Shown: positions 1 through 8,867, counted from the stretch's first letter. The stretch: DNA of 58,686 nt from Coprococcus sp. (GCA_017935345.1 JAGBHU010000002.1:1-58686); one strand, 5' to 3'. The notes: generated from the sequence alone by a model not told the origin. Numbers and translations: made by a program.

Positions 1-308
1 ACAAAATATCATCGCTACTTTGTACTCGCTAAGGAAAGGGAATAACCTCGCAAGCCTTCTCTTGCTTCCAGTTTTCCGTTAAGCATCTCTGCCCTGGTCG
101 CTACGCTGATCTTCTTGAGTGCTGAATATTCATCTAACGAATATTCAACTGCTTGCTTTTTCTAATACCACTTCTGTCCTCATAAATGTGCGCCGCCTCA
201 ATAGTGAACTCCTCCTTCCTTACCCAAACATATGTTCTGTTTCTGTTCACTATTATACTGTGGACAGTCTCCCAGGTCAAGAGTATTTGAGGTTACATTG
301 ACGCCAAA
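1..308. other. Left-edge stretch without a convincing gene
   Basis: Only short open frames are present on either strand. The stretch holds a minus-strand promoter with a LexA-like box (226-280), then a strong Shine-Dalgarno-like AAGGAGGAG (about 208-216, minus strand). After it only frames of 24 codons or fewer follow before the edge; one (ATG at minus-strand position 96) ends about 70 bases later in a TAG, and another ATG sits about a dozen bases from the edge. A perfect inverted repeat, TGAATATTC/GAATATTCA, lies at 123-131 and 139-147. The stretch is probably the leader of a minus-strand gene that starts outside the window, possibly preceded by a short or decayed ORF. The 60-codon plus-strand frame at 119-301 has no ribosome binding site and no recognisable sequence, so I do not call it. 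Confidence 0.5.
226..280 (-). promoter_or_regulatory. Minus-strand sigma-A promoter with LexA-type SOS box
   Basis: On the minus strand a -35 element TTGACC (275-280), a 17-nt spacer and a perfect -10 TATAAT (252-257) form a near-consensus vegetative promoter. About 15 bases downstream lies GAACATATGTTT (226-237), which fits the Bacillus/Clostridium LexA operator pattern GAAC-N4-GTTC with one mismatch. The operator placement near the start of transcription would suit repression. The regulated gene would lie left of position 1, and its identity is unknown. Confidence 0.6.
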
Positions 309-533
309 TTAATATTCTCTACAGTTTACATCTGCCGGTGGAAAAATCTCCTCCACGGTAGTTTCAAAAAATGCAGCCAACCTATACGCTATCTCCAGCG
401 TCGTATTGTGACCTCGCTCTGTTTCTATCTGACAAATCGTTTTTCTGCATACACCGATAGCCTCCGCCAGCTGTTCCTGACGAAGGCCTCTTGCCTCCCG
501 ATATGTTCTTACTTGAGAAATATACGTACACAT
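309..533 (-). CDS. XRE-family HTH transcriptional regulator
   Basis: A 74-residue Cro/C1-type DNA-binding protein. Residues 8-62 show the five-helix pattern with the recognition region LAEAIGVCRKTICQIE, followed by a typical LEIAYRLAAFFETTVEEIF tail. No separate effector domain is present, so it probably senses nothing itself and acts as a small repressor or activator. It is the last gene of the left operon, 25 bases after the SIMPL-domain gene. Its targets are not visible; the promoter just downstream at 226-280 is one possibility. Confidence 0.85.
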   Translation of the reverse strand: MCTYISQVRTYREARGLRQEQLAEAIGVCRKTICQIETERGHNTTLEIAYRLAAFFETTVEEIFPPADVNCREY

Positions 534-558
534 ATGCTAATCCTCCTGACTTAACACA

Positions 559-1221
559 TCATCCTATCTGCCAAACCACTGTTACTGTGTCAGACACATC
601 AATATCATCCGGCTCGATATCTATATCATAGCTTCCTCCAGCCATACAACATTCTTCTGCCAGCGACATACTTCTCGCCATAGGCTCTGCAAGAAACGTA
701 ATTTCTCCCCAGGAATAATCAATCGTAATAATGTCTCCAAGCTTTACACCAGCTGCCTCTGTCAACACGCGTGCTTTTTCCCTGGAATCTTCCACTGCCT
801 TGCCAAGCAGCTGATTCTTTGCAGCTTCTGTATCCTTGATTGTATAATTGATGCGAAATTCCGGTTGAACCAGTGAATGTGCAAGGGCATACAACACCTG
901 GCCTAAGCGTTTATTATCCGCATCAAACTCAATCTTCATGTTATGTACAAACTTGTAGCCCATGAATCTGCGCTTCCAAGATTTATCCCTATCCTGATAG
1001 CTCTCATATTCCGTGTCTACATTAAAATTCAGCGTTTTCAAATCTGTTCGCTCAAATCCAAGCTTTTCGAAACAATCTTTAAGCATCTCTACCTGCACAG
1101 TAGACTGCTCCAAAGTCTCTTCGTAGGTTTCTCTCTTATCTTCTAATGTCAGCATCAACCGAATCATATCCGGCTTTACTGATATCTGTCCTTTTCCTGT
1201 TACTCTAATCGTTCTCTCCAT
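559..1221 (-). CDS. SIMPL (DUF541) domain protein
   Basis: A 220-residue protein that begins with the typical SIMPL pattern (MERTIRVTGKGQISVKPDMIRL) and ends with the matching VTVVWQIG strand; between them is a region of alternating strands and helices. Most DUF541 proteins are secreted or periplasmic, but this one has no signal peptide and should be cytoplasmic. The start is set by GGAGG eight bases upstream. It follows the VWA gene by 18 bases, so it belongs to the same transcript. The role of SIMPL proteins is poorly known, and its position behind a MoxR-VWA pair suggests a scaffold or binding partner. Confidence 0.75.
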   Translation of the reverse strand: MERTIRVTGKGQISVKPDMIRLMLTLEDKRETYEETLEQSTVQVEMLKDCFEKLGFERTDLKTLNFNVDTEYESYQDRDKSWKRRFMGYKFVHNMKIEFDADNKRLGQVLYALAHSLVQPEFRINYTIKDTEAAKNQLLGKAVEDSREKARVLTEAAGVKLGDIITIDYSWGEITFLAEPMARSMSLAEECCMAGGSYDIDIEPDDIDVSDTVTVVWQIG

Positions 1222-1239
1222 TTGAAAATCCTCCTATAC

Positions 1240-2592
1240 CTACTCTACATACGCATATTTGCCCCAAGGCGGCCTTACTCCTTGATTGGAAAACAACCAC
1301 AGAACCGGTATATTATTTGCCGCACTCTCCTCCGGAAATTCCGCCTCTCCATCTGTAAAAATTACAATATTTGCCGGTGCCCCCATCGTCATAGTTCGAC
1401 TTACATAATCGAAGATACACTCGTAATTTGTACCTCCTCCTCCACTTGGCTTAATACGTAACAAAGCCCCTATATCAGAAAACGGCATAGGATTGTGCAC
1501 TCTCACATCGAAGAAACACAGTACACCTACAAGCCCACCGTTAAATTGAGCAATCGCATTACAAATCTCACCGTATACTGCAGATAATGTATCGTCATCA
1601 ATAGAACTGGATGTATCCACCATAAATAGAACTTCTTTCGGTCTTTCTTCCAGTACATTGTAATCTGGAAGGAAAAACTCCGAATCCTGCATTCTTCTGT
1701 CAGGCGGTGTAAAAGAGTAATCACATACCTCCTCCTGAATAAAGCTGTTCAAAAGTTTTCTCCAATTCAGCTTAGCTGTATTTACTCGTTGCCAAACTCT
1801 CTCAACAAAATCCTCTTCTGCACCTGCTTCATCATTCCCTTTCATTGCACTACGCAAGCTGAGAATATCATTCATCGCCCGTCTGTCCCAACCACTTGAT
1901 GATTGCTTATTCTTCCCCTCTGACAGTTCATCTCCCATAGAGCTCATAAGAACCTTTGGAAAAATTTCCTTTCTTACAAAAAAATGGTTTCCACCTGTGT
2001 TGTCTTCATCACACACCAAATCCTCTGGGTCTTCATCTGCAGGACTTAATACAATCTCGCCATTTTCTCCGCAGTCCGATTTCCTATCCCACCATATTTC
2101 GGAGTCAATCATATAATTACGTCTGATGGTCGGCTTCATCAGCGCAGGATCAAACGGAACACATGCAAGTGCTTCCTGAGCAGTCATGGAGCGCCCTTCT
2201 CTCTCCGGAAAGAAAGTTTCATGAAATATCTTCCCAATATGAGGAAGTTTTTCATATTTCCAACCTAAAAGTTCAAGATGCGAGTTCGCAACAATATCAC
2301 ATGCAAGATGGAACCTATCCCCTGTATAATATTTCGGTCGATCAATATGCCCTAGAGCAATATGCATTAACTGATGAGACAGTATAAAATCCAGTTCCGT
2401 ATGTCCAAGCTTCTGCAACCAGTCCGGGTCAAAATATATGCAGCGTCCATTAGTAGATATTCTCATGACATCTTTCGTCGCCACAAAAACCATATCCTTA
2501 AGCGGCTCGGCAAACTCTTTGTTTAACCTACGTAAGCGGTATCGTGATTCCTGTAATTGTCTTTTGAGTTTTCGTTTCCGTTGCTCCGTCAT
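1240..2592 (-). CDS. DUF2201-type protein: degenerate metallopeptidase domain plus VWA domain
   Basis: 450 residues. The N-terminal part (about 1-230) has the fold signature of the putative metallopeptidase domain of DUF2201 proteins, with FILSHQLMHIALGH at residues 70-82. The usual HExxH glutamate is replaced by glutamine (H73-Q-L-M-H77), so peptide hydrolysis is doubtful while zinc binding may remain. The C-terminal part (about 318-450) is a VWA-like domain with an intact MIDAS start DTSSS near residue 324 and a later FTDGE motif. Its start codon overlaps the MoxR stop by four bases (ATGA), indicating translational coupling. MoxR ATPases commonly remodel or insert metal with VWA partners, so this is the probable MoxR client or co-chaperone. 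Confidence 0.88.
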   Translation of the reverse strand: MTEQRKRKLKRQLQESRYRLRRLNKEFAEPLKDMVFVATKDVMRISTNGRCIYFDPDWLQKLGHTELDFILSHQLMHIALGHIDRPKYYTGDRFHLACDIVANSHLELLGWKYEKLPHIGKIFHETFFPEREGRSMTAQEALACVPFDPALMKPTIRRNYMIDSEIWWDRKSDCGENGEIVLSPADEDPEDLVCDEDNTGGNHFFVRKEIFPKVLMSSMGDELSEGKNKQSSSGWDRRAMNDILSLRSAMKGNDEAGAEEDFVERVWQRVNTAKLNWRKLLNSFIQEEVCDYSFTPPDRRMQDSEFFLPDYNVLEERPKEVLFMVDTSSSIDDDTLSAVYGEICNAIAQFNGGLVGVLCFFDVRVHNPMPFSDIGALLRIKPSGGGGTNYECIFDYVSRTMTMGAPANIVIFTDGEAEFPEESAANNIPVLWLFSNQGVRPPWGKYAYVE

Positions 2593-3677
2593 TTCTTCGC
2601 GTTCCTCATCGCAGTTTTATAAACTTCATTTTCCCTTACAAACGGTTCAAGTTCCGGAATACATCCATAATCATGCATGAGCTTTCCACGAAATGCCCAA
2701 GGGAGTCTACATGCAAAATCAATGGAAGTATCTATCAATATCTTCTCAGGGTGCTTTCTTGCATATTCTACCATTTCTGCCCGAAGTACCACTTGCAGCT
2801 CCGGAGCCTTAGGAACCTCTATTTCGTCCCCTGCAAAAATGTCTTCTACCTCTGGCATTGTCTCAAACAACTCTGCCCATGTTCTAAAATTGCTGGCTGT
2901 ATTGTGACCAACGCATCCAATAATCATAGGATACACTTCGACGATATTATCGGACACAGTATTCAAGATATTACTTACCATTTCCCAAGAACGAGGTGTA
3001 GCAAACGCCAAACTGGTTCCTGACGAGTCAAATCTCATCAATGCTCCCGAATTATATTCAAGATAGCTAATTACATATTTATGTACACCACTCTTAAGTG
3101 CCCAATCATGCCAGGATTTTGAATCTCCTTTTATCTCAAAATGACATAATCGATTGGCAAGTGCTTTTGGCATATTGTAAGCGACCGATTTATCAGTCAC
3201 TCTGTTACCGGCAGCAATTACAATACAGTTATCCGGCAACTTATGCTCGCCTACCATCCGGTCCAAAGTTATCTGATATGCTGCTGACTGTACAGATGGC
3301 GGTGCTGCAGAAATTTCATCCAAAAACAAAATATTCACAACATCCTTACAATCATCCATTTGGAAGATTTTCGGTTTCAGCCACACAGCCAAAGTCTTGT
3401 CCTCATTCGCAGTGGGAATACCTCTTAAATCCACGGGATTAAATAGTAGCAACCGAACATCCGTAATAACAACCTTTTTGTCCGTCTCACTCTCTATCAC
3501 ACGTGCAATTTCCCTTACACCTTGAGACTTTCCTACACCCGGCGGTCCCCACAACATCACCGACGGAAACTGCTTAAATGGTGTATTCGTTCTAATCAGC
3601 GATATGTATGCTTTTGAAAGCATCTCCACCATATTATCAACATTGATTGCATACAGCCCTGATTCCATTTCGCTCAT
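2589..3677 (-). CDS. MoxR-family AAA+ ATPase
   Basis: About 362 residues with Walker A GPPGVGKS (44-51), Walker B LFLDEIS and a sensor-like GNR motif (VIAAGNRVTD), the layout of MoxR/dynein-related AAA+ chaperones. The start at 3677 is preferred over the in-frame ATG at 3698 because GGAGG lies seven bases upstream of it and the upstream ATG collides with the preceding gene's end. It is coupled to the downstream VWA protein. MoxR proteins use ATP to remodel VWA partners. Residues after the AAA core match no family I can name beyond the usual lid. Confidence 0.9.
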   Translation of the reverse strand: MSEMESGLYAINVDNMVEMLSKAYISLIRTNTPFKQFPSVMLWGPPGVGKSQGVREIARVIESETDKKVVITDVRLLLFNPVDLRGIPTANEDKTLAVWLKPKIFQMDDCKDVVNILFLDEISAAPPSVQSAAYQITLDRMVGEHKLPDNCIVIAAGNRVTDKSVAYNMPKALANRLCHFEIKGDSKSWHDWALKSGVHKYVISYLEYNSGALMRFDSSGTSLAFATPRSWEMVSNILNTVSDNIVEVYPMIIGCVGHNTASNFRTWAELFETMPEVEDIFAGDEIEVPKAPELQVVLRAEMVEYARKHPEKILIDTSIDFACRLPWAFRGKLMHDYGCIPELEPFVRENEVYKTAMRNAKK

Positions 3678-3701
3678 AGGTCTTCCTCCCGTTTTCATTC
3701 C

Positions 3702-4523
3702 TTACCGATTCGGATACTTAAAATCATCATCTTTAGCCACATCAGCCTTTACATCTGCATTCATAGCGATGATACATCCAACCTTCAAGTCTTCTAAATC
3801 AAACACATCTCTACTCATCGGAACCGGAATTACTCCCAACGCAGTATCAACCCAGGCCAACACAAACGGTAATGCATTTTTTCCAAAAGCAACTTCAACA
3901 TCCTTAAAAGAAACGACTCTTCCCACTACAAAAGAATAGCTTTCATCACTTCTTTTATTTGCATTGGTCATTCCTCCAGGCATCATAAACTTCTCAGAAA
4001 ACCCGCCTACCTTTAAACCGGTATCTCCCACAGAAATATCCTTCTTAAATCCAGCCCATGCGTCAAACGCATCCATATCTTCATATACACTTAAGGCAAA
4101 TGGAAAAGCCGATACATACACTTCTCGTTCCGTATCAATCAGATTCTCCGCTATCACATGACGATTCACGGTTTCCAATTCGAAATGTTGACCTCCGTCA
4201 ACAACTTCAGCCTCATAATATTCGTTAGAATCTGAGGAGCCATCTCTAAGTTCAAGAAAACTTATGGCAGAAGGTACACTGTTATTAAATACAATATCCA
4301 AATCCAAGACCTCTATCGCCTTATCACCATGCAACAATGTATAAACCATCTTGCCGATAACATCACCGGACAATCTATCCGCAATATCACAGCGAATATG
4401 AAAATATTTTTGGTCCTCTGTAATAAAAATAGAATCACACGCATTCATGCCCTCTTGCAGCATCCATGCCAAAATCTCACTATTTTGGCTGTCGTTAGTA
4501 ATTGAATTCAAATGAAGTGGCAT
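3702..4523 (-). CDS. Unknown protein of the MoxR-VWA operon
   Basis: 273 residues, acidic, without signal peptide or membrane segment, and not a family I recognise. The sequence alternates predicted strands and polar loops. The C-terminal third (about 195-265: SFVVGRVVSFKDVEVAFG then VGCIIAMNADVKADVA) resembles by eye a segment of the next upstream protein (QFTATVKKL, then VGSIISGTCILSGDVA), suggesting a shared small beta-barrel or OB-like domain; that is inference. A strong AGGAGG six bases upstream fixes the start. Three distinct ORF-sized proteins separate the two ATPases of this operon, and this one sits directly before MoxR, as an adaptor might. Confidence 0.8.
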   Translation of the reverse strand: MPLHLNSITNDSQNSEILAWMLQEGMNACDSIFITEDQKYFHIRCDIADRLSGDVIGKMVYTLLHGDKAIEVLDLDIVFNNSVPSAISFLELRDGSSDSNEYYEAEVVDGGQHFELETVNRHVIAENLIDTEREVYVSAFPFALSVYEDMDAFDAWAGFKKDISVGDTGLKVGGFSEKFMMPGGMTNANKRSDESYSFVVGRVVSFKDVEVAFGKNALPFVLAWVDTALGVIPVPMSRDVFDLEDLKVGCIIAMNADVKADVAKDDDFKYPNR

Positions 4524-4546
4524 ACTGTACCTCCTGCTATTCTTGT

Positions 4547-5761
4547 TTATTCATCAATTTTGAAATGATATCTTCCATCTGTACTAATCTTAATTTTAGT
4601 AATCATTCCGTTATCATCCACCGTAATAAAGGCAATGGATTCATAATCATCAGCATCTCCATCGGCCAACACAATACATCTTGTACCAACCGGATATTCC
4701 ATTCCCGGCTCGTCAACCTCAGTAATTGTTGCAAAATATGTGGAGTATTCACTATCGCGGTTATTATGGATATAGGTAAATCGGTCGATAATCGAGCGTG
4801 CACCATGATAACTTTTTCCCGATGTATCTGTCTCATACACCACATTCGGCGCTAATACTTTTGCCAAACGCTCAGGATCTCCTTTTCCAATAGAATATCT
4901 TAACAACCGCAGATTGTGGTCGAAATCCTTGACGATTCCATTTTCATATTCTCTAATGGCAACATCACCGGATAAAATACAGGTTCCGCTGATAATTGAC
5001 CCTACCTTGATGTTCTCTCTCATTTCTTCCGGCACCTGCTCTAATGTATGGTCAAACTCCAGCTCACCATATTCCGTATCTGCATAGCATCTTATGTATG
5101 CATTATGCTGATTCCCATCAATTTCAAATACGCCATTATACAATTTCTTCACTGTCGCAGTGAATTGCACATACCTATCTGTTTCATAATCTTTTCCTTG
5201 CTCATAGCGTTCCAGTGAATGATTATACAAAAAGGAAAGTGCCACTAAAGAACCATTGCCTATTAACCATTTATGACCGTCTTTTCCATCCGGCTGCGCT
5301 TCCGCATATTCCTCCTCGGTTGCGTAATATTTAATATCCAATGGCAACGCCAGTACTTGCACCGCAACCTTGTCATCTTTCATCAGACTCGGTAACACAT
5401 CCGCAGTAATCAGTTCAATTGGCACGAGACCGCCCTGTTCCTCATCGTCTCTGTTAAACATAATGATGCGCTCCATCTTAGAACCATCTTTCGGAGTAAT
5501 ATCAATACCGGAATGTATCATCTCCCAAATGCATCGATTTCCTCCATGGGAATCGAAACCGGTTACTTGTAAATTTTCATTCTCAGCTCGTTCAGTCTTT
5601 ACCCAAAACTCAACGCTTCCCATTGGATTATAAAAATAGGGACCGTCATAATATCCCGGAATTGCTTTACCATTTTTGGCATTATACGCCACAAAACCCA
5701 TCATAGAGTCTTCGTCCTCCGCAAAAGCTTCCAAACCATAATTTTCAAGCATATTAGCCAT
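4547..5761 (-). CDS. Unknown protein with C-terminal NTF2/SnoaL-like domain
   Basis: 404 residues. The N-terminal 270 residues are unrecognised and mostly beta-rich. The last 120 residues (from RYSIGKGDPERLAKVLAPNVVYE through KSYHGARSIIDRF to the terminal strands) have the helix-then-curved-sheet pattern of NTF2-like/SnoaL domains. Such domains bind small ligands or act as immunity or dimerisation modules; no catalytic role can be assigned. The start is supported by AGGAGG six bases upstream, and the gene follows the AAA ATPase by 11 bases. A middle segment may be related to the neighbouring 273-residue protein. Confidence 0.8.
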   Translation of the reverse strand: MANMLENYGLEAFAEDEDSMMGFVAYNAKNGKAIPGYYDGPYFYNPMGSVEFWVKTERAENENLQVTGFDSHGGNRCIWEMIHSGIDITPKDGSKMERIIMFNRDDEEQGGLVPIELITADVLPSLMKDDKVAVQVLALPLDIKYYATEEEYAEAQPDGKDGHKWLIGNGSLVALSFLYNHSLERYEQGKDYETDRYVQFTATVKKLYNGVFEIDGNQHNAYIRCYADTEYGELEFDHTLEQVPEEMRENIKVGSIISGTCILSGDVAIREYENGIVKDFDHNLRLLRYSIGKGDPERLAKVLAPNVVYETDTSGKSYHGARSIIDRFTYIHNNRDSEYSTYFATITEVDEPGMEYPVGTRCIVLADGDADDYESIAFITVDDNGMITKIKISTDGRYHFKIDE

Positions 5762-5772
5762 AGGGCACCTCC

Positions 5773-6915
5773 TTAAACCAGATAGTGAAGATTCTTAGCT
5801 GCGCGCTTAGTAAAGGTCATATATAATACCTTTGCACCTTTGAATCGAGGTATTTTTGCGCTAGCCACATCAGCATCTTCGTCACCATCATCATAATAAT
5901 CATCATCGTCGTCATCATCATTTTCTTTGATTTTGATTCCGCTTGCCGGTACAATGACCTTTCCCTGCGTCATATCATATTTCATAGAAGTCTTATCAAA
6001 GTATGCGCCAAGTACAAACTTCCCATCATCGTCATATAAACCAATGTAAGTCATAGAACCATCATAGTCATAAAGATTTGTAGAATATCGAAGATTATGT
6101 ACACTCTTACCGTTGTCAAAATAGAGATATACTTTATACTCTTCATTTTCTGTGGTCATGATATTCAAATCAGCAATAGCATCTGCAAACCCGGTACCAC
6201 AATTCAGTTCAAATGCAATTGCACGCAGACAATCATAGTTCAAACTGATTTTCCGAGAAAACTCCACCACTTTATCAATTTCTCCGCGATAAGCAGGATC
6301 CAGTTTATCTGTTAAATATTCTTTGATATCTTCCGGAGCAGGGTAATCAAATCGAAAATGATAATGGAATCTACCCGGACGGTTTATAATAAAATTATTG
6401 AGTCCATATAACTCATTGCATGTAACAATGAACAGTTTCTTCCCACCGGTAGTCCCATCAAACAAACTAAGTAAAGTCGCCTGGTCATCATTATCTCTAC
6501 TCGAACGGAATGTTTTATCAAACTCATCAAACAAAACAACACATTCTTGACTTATTGATTCGATAAATCTTGCAATCCCCGGGTAACATGCATCCACAAT
6601 AATAACCGGATATCCCTCTTCCATAGATTTCATACATACAAGCTTGGCAAACATAGATTTACCAATGCCTTTATCACCGCTTAAGATAACACCGAGACTA
6701 CGACTGAATTCTTTAAATGCCTTAAGAACCTTATCAGCCTTTGATAGTTGGATTCCGTATGACTTTTCAGATACAATAATGTTCTGCCTCTGAACCAGAA
6801 AACAACCCTCCTGCTGATTATATCCAATGTCATATGTTCCCACTGGTAACTGGTCATGGGATTTAATACTGTCATCAAAAATCTTATATTTACTTCCTGT
6901 CTGAATTGCTTTCAT
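5773..6915 (-). CDS. AAA-family ATPase with aspartate-rich tail
   Basis: 380 residues. An N-terminal beta-rich region (1-60) precedes a AAA core with Walker A GDKGIGKS (80-87), Walker B VVLFDEFD and an arginine-rich [10 protein letters not shown] segment typical of BCS1/FtsH-type sensor and arginine-finger regions. A C-terminal beta region follows, containing a run of almost only Asp and Tyr near residue 335-350, encoded by a GAT/GAC-rich triplet tract at about 5873-5930. It is the second ATPase in the operon, so the system has two distinct AAA engines. Spacing to neighbours is 11 and 19 bases. The function is unknown. Confidence 0.87.
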   Translation of the reverse strand: MKAIQTGSKYKIFDDSIKSHDQLPVGTYDIGYNQQEGCFLVQRQNIIVSEKSYGIQLSKADKVLKAFKEFSRSLGVILSGDKGIGKSMFAKLVCMKSMEEGYPVIIVDACYPGIARFIESISQECVVLFDEFDKTFRSSRDNDDQATLLSLFDGTTGGKKLFIVTCNELYGLNNFIINRPGRFHYHFRFDYPAPEDIKEYLTDKLDPAYRGEIDKVVEFSRKISLNYDCLRAIAFELNCGTGFADAIADLNIMTTENEEYKVYLYFDNGKSVHNLRYSTNLYDYDGSMTYIGLYDDDGKFVLGAYFDKTSMKYDMTQGKVIVPASGIKIKENDDDDDDDYYDDGDEDADVASAKIPRFKGAKVLYMTFTKRAAKNLHYLV

Positions 6916-6934
6916 AGCTAATCACCTCTTCTTT

Positions 6935-7330
6935 CTACGAAACCATATATTGCAGAATCCTATCTGCAATTCTAAGTTCCTGCTGGGTAGCATCCGTTTC
7001 ATAACCGGTTGGCCTAAAATGACTGCTTTGGGATGTTTCTATGTACTTAAACAGATGCCCTCCGGTAATGATTCCATCGCGAATATACAGATAAATGCTA
7101 AAATCAATCCCGCGATAATCCCATCGTTCCGTCAACGTAGGTGTCAGCTTAAAAAGCTTCCTGTATTCCTCTTTGTCATAGTAATCCACATGCGCAATAA
7201 TATATTCTTTACTATCCGCATATGCACCATATCCGGTTCCATTGCTACGTGCCAATGCTTGGAGTTTTGAATCGCATACTCTCTCGCCTATGTAACGTGC
7301 AAAAATCTCATGCTCATCAATCCTCGCCAT
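6935..7330 (-). CDS. Small unknown protein of the MoxR-VWA operon
   Basis: About 131 residues if started at 7330 (MARIDEHEIF). The frame stays open upstream to 7402, but that would overlap most of the preceding 63-residue gene. The protein is soluble and mixed alpha/beta, with no motif I recognise. With this start it overlaps the end of the upstream small membrane-protein gene by 14 bases, consistent with coupling. An Shine-Dalgarno-like AGGGTGAGGAG lies just before the start. Confidence 0.7.
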   Translation of the reverse strand: MARIDEHEIFARYIGERVCDSKLQALARSNGTGYGAYADSKEYIIAHVDYYDKEEYRKLFKLTPTLTERWDYRGIDFSIYLYIRDGIITGGHLFKYIETSQSSHFRPTGYETDATQQELRIADRILQYMVS

Positions 7331-7508
7331 TCTCCTCACCCTGCCCTTTTCGCTCATCCCACTTTTTGCAAAGTGTTTTTGCCAACCACATGCATCCACC
7401 AAGTAGTAAAACCGTAGGGATACCTCCTAAAGTTATACCGTTCTCTTTAATCAATGTGGTAATAAACGCATTTGCAAATAAGCAAAGAAACCAAATAAAA
7501 ATCTTCAT
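7317..7508 (-). CDS. Small membrane protein
   Basis: 63 residues: a hydrophobic helix at about 2-20, a second at 28-46, then a charged tail (KKWDERKGQGEENGED). The topology is two short membrane segments with a cytoplasmic C-terminus. A very good GGAGG eight bases upstream supports a real gene despite its size. It is the only membrane-anchored product in this operon and could tether the ATPase complex or act as an effector; no family is recognised. Confidence 0.7.
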   Translation of the reverse strand: MKIFIWFLCLFANAFITTLIKENGITLGGIPTVLLLGGCMWLAKTLCKKWDERKGQGEENGED

Positions 7509-7585
7509 CGTTGCAACCTCCTTGTGTTTTTGTACTTATAGTATAAAAAATCTCACAAAGGATTTGGTCGCCTTTAACACGACTT

Positions 7586-8239
7586 TTATGATCGGCCAAT
7601 TAGCTTCTGATTTAATCGATACAAAACATCATTAGCATCTATCAGGCTATATACTTTTTCCCGGAAGAAATATTCGATGATAATATCTCTCTTATTACTA
7701 TGTGAAAATGTGTATCCGGCACGCGACAACATATCATTTGCTTCATCCAATGACAATTCCAAAGCCAATGCTAAAGCTATGACAGTGTCCTTAGATGGTT
7801 TATAATCTCGATTTGAGACCATTTTGGAGAATAATCGCTTATCCACATGCGCAGCCTTATACACTTCCGAATCTCTCACGCCTCTTTTGTTAATGTAATA
7901 CAAGAGTCTATCCACAAAAGACTGATTAACATTTCTCTCCAATGTTTCAAGCATTTCCGAAAAATTATTGGCATTCGATGACTTCCGCAGAACCCTAGTT
8001 ACTTCTGCAGCATCATATGGGTCCTCTTTCTGTTTTTTACGAAGTTTATACTGCATTTCATCATCGGATGAAGATTCTCTATCGCTGTACTGGATGCGAT
8101 CGCTATATTGAATTGTTGGCTCGCTAAGGCTAAACTTAATTCCTGTCGACTGAGCAGGGGCTTCATAATTCTTTTGTAAATATGCAGAAGCACCCTCCGT
8201 ATACTTTTTAATCCTTCTTCGTCTAAATAATCCAAACAT
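7586..8239 (-). CDS. Protein with C-terminal HTH-like domain
   Basis: 217 residues. The N-terminal 100 residues are polar and low-complexity, rich in Arg, Ser and Asp. The C-terminal part (about 105-210) contains LLYYINKRGVRDSEVYKAAHVDKRLFSK followed by PSKDTVIALALALELSLDEANDMLSRAGY, a helix-turn-helix-like module that I know from many Clostridia, often at the C-terminus of macro-domain and other conflict-system proteins. Whether it binds DNA, RNA or protein is not known. AGGTG seven bases upstream fixes the start. A 76-base gap separates it from the membrane-protein gene. Confidence 0.75.
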   Translation of the reverse strand: MFGLFRRRRIKKYTEGASAYLQKNYEAPAQSTGIKFSLSEPTIQYSDRIQYSDRESSSDDEMQYKLRKKQKEDPYDAAEVTRVLRKSSNANNFSEMLETLERNVNQSFVDRLLYYINKRGVRDSEVYKAAHVDKRLFSKMVSNRDYKPSKDTVIALALALELSLDEANDMLSRAGYTFSHSNKRDIIIEYFFREKVYSLIDANDVLYRLNQKLIGRS

Positions 8240-8266
8240 TACAATTCACCTCTCGTTAGTATCAGT

Positions 8267-8737
8267 CTATTTCTTGTCCCAAAATCTTTCTGTAATATCT
8301 ATATACTTATCCGCTTCTTTCATCCACATCCGTTGATTCGTTGTTTCACTGGTAAGCGGACCAAATTCCTCACGATAACTTCCTACCTTCACATAGTCAA
8401 ATGCCTTCATCCAGTCCTCAATATTTGTATCCCGTCCGGAATAAAGGCACGTTTTATATGCACGTTTATTACAACTCTTCACACAGGACAGCATCTCAGT
8501 TCTACTTTCTTCCGAACCATCTCCCTCTCCCATAAAACATACACAAGTCGTATAGTCATGATACAAATCTAATATTTGCTCAAAATATGTAGCCAGCAGT
8601 TCTCCAACATCTACTTGCTGCAGTTCCTGATAATGGCAATTAACACACCTATTTGGACACCCTGAAATGTATATACAAAGTGCCACTTCACCCGGAACTT
8701 CCATATGAGATAATCCAAATTCAACATAATGTAGCAC
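8267..8737 (-). CDS. NrdG-like radical SAM / 4Fe-4S activating protein
   Basis: About 156 residues starting from a GTG at 8737 preceded by GGAGGTGG. The longer ATG frame to 8896 runs into the neighbouring gene and adds unrelated residues. The motif GCPNRCVNCHY gives C27-X3-C31-X2-C34, the AdoMet-radical cluster motif of anaerobic ribonucleotide reductase activases. The rest is short and matches that small class (VCFMGEGD, CLYSGRD). No glycyl-radical enzyme is adjacent, so it is not an ordinary nrdD-nrdG pair. It presumably makes a radical modification within this operon's system; the substrate is unknown. Confidence 0.8.
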   Translation of the reverse strand: MLHYVEFGLSHMEVPGEVALCIYISGCPNRCVNCHYQELQQVDVGELLATYFEQILDLYHDYTTCVCFMGEGDGSEESRTEMLSCVKSCNKRAYKTCLYSGRDTNIEDWMKAFDYVKVGSYREEFGPLTSETTNQRMWMKEADKYIDITERFWDKK

Positions 8738-8867
8738 TTCGAATATCCACCTCCGTGTTTTATTATGTCTTAAGGATAAATCATCATGTGTCCTAAAAAC
8801 TGGACTTATAGCAAAGTGGTTGTCGCGAATTTTGCAACAACCACCCTTTTCCCTAACAATATAATAC

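Noticed and set aside
119-301. A 60-codon plus-strand ORF at the left edge
   Set aside because: It has no ribosome site and no recognisable sequence, and it lies across a good minus-strand promoter.
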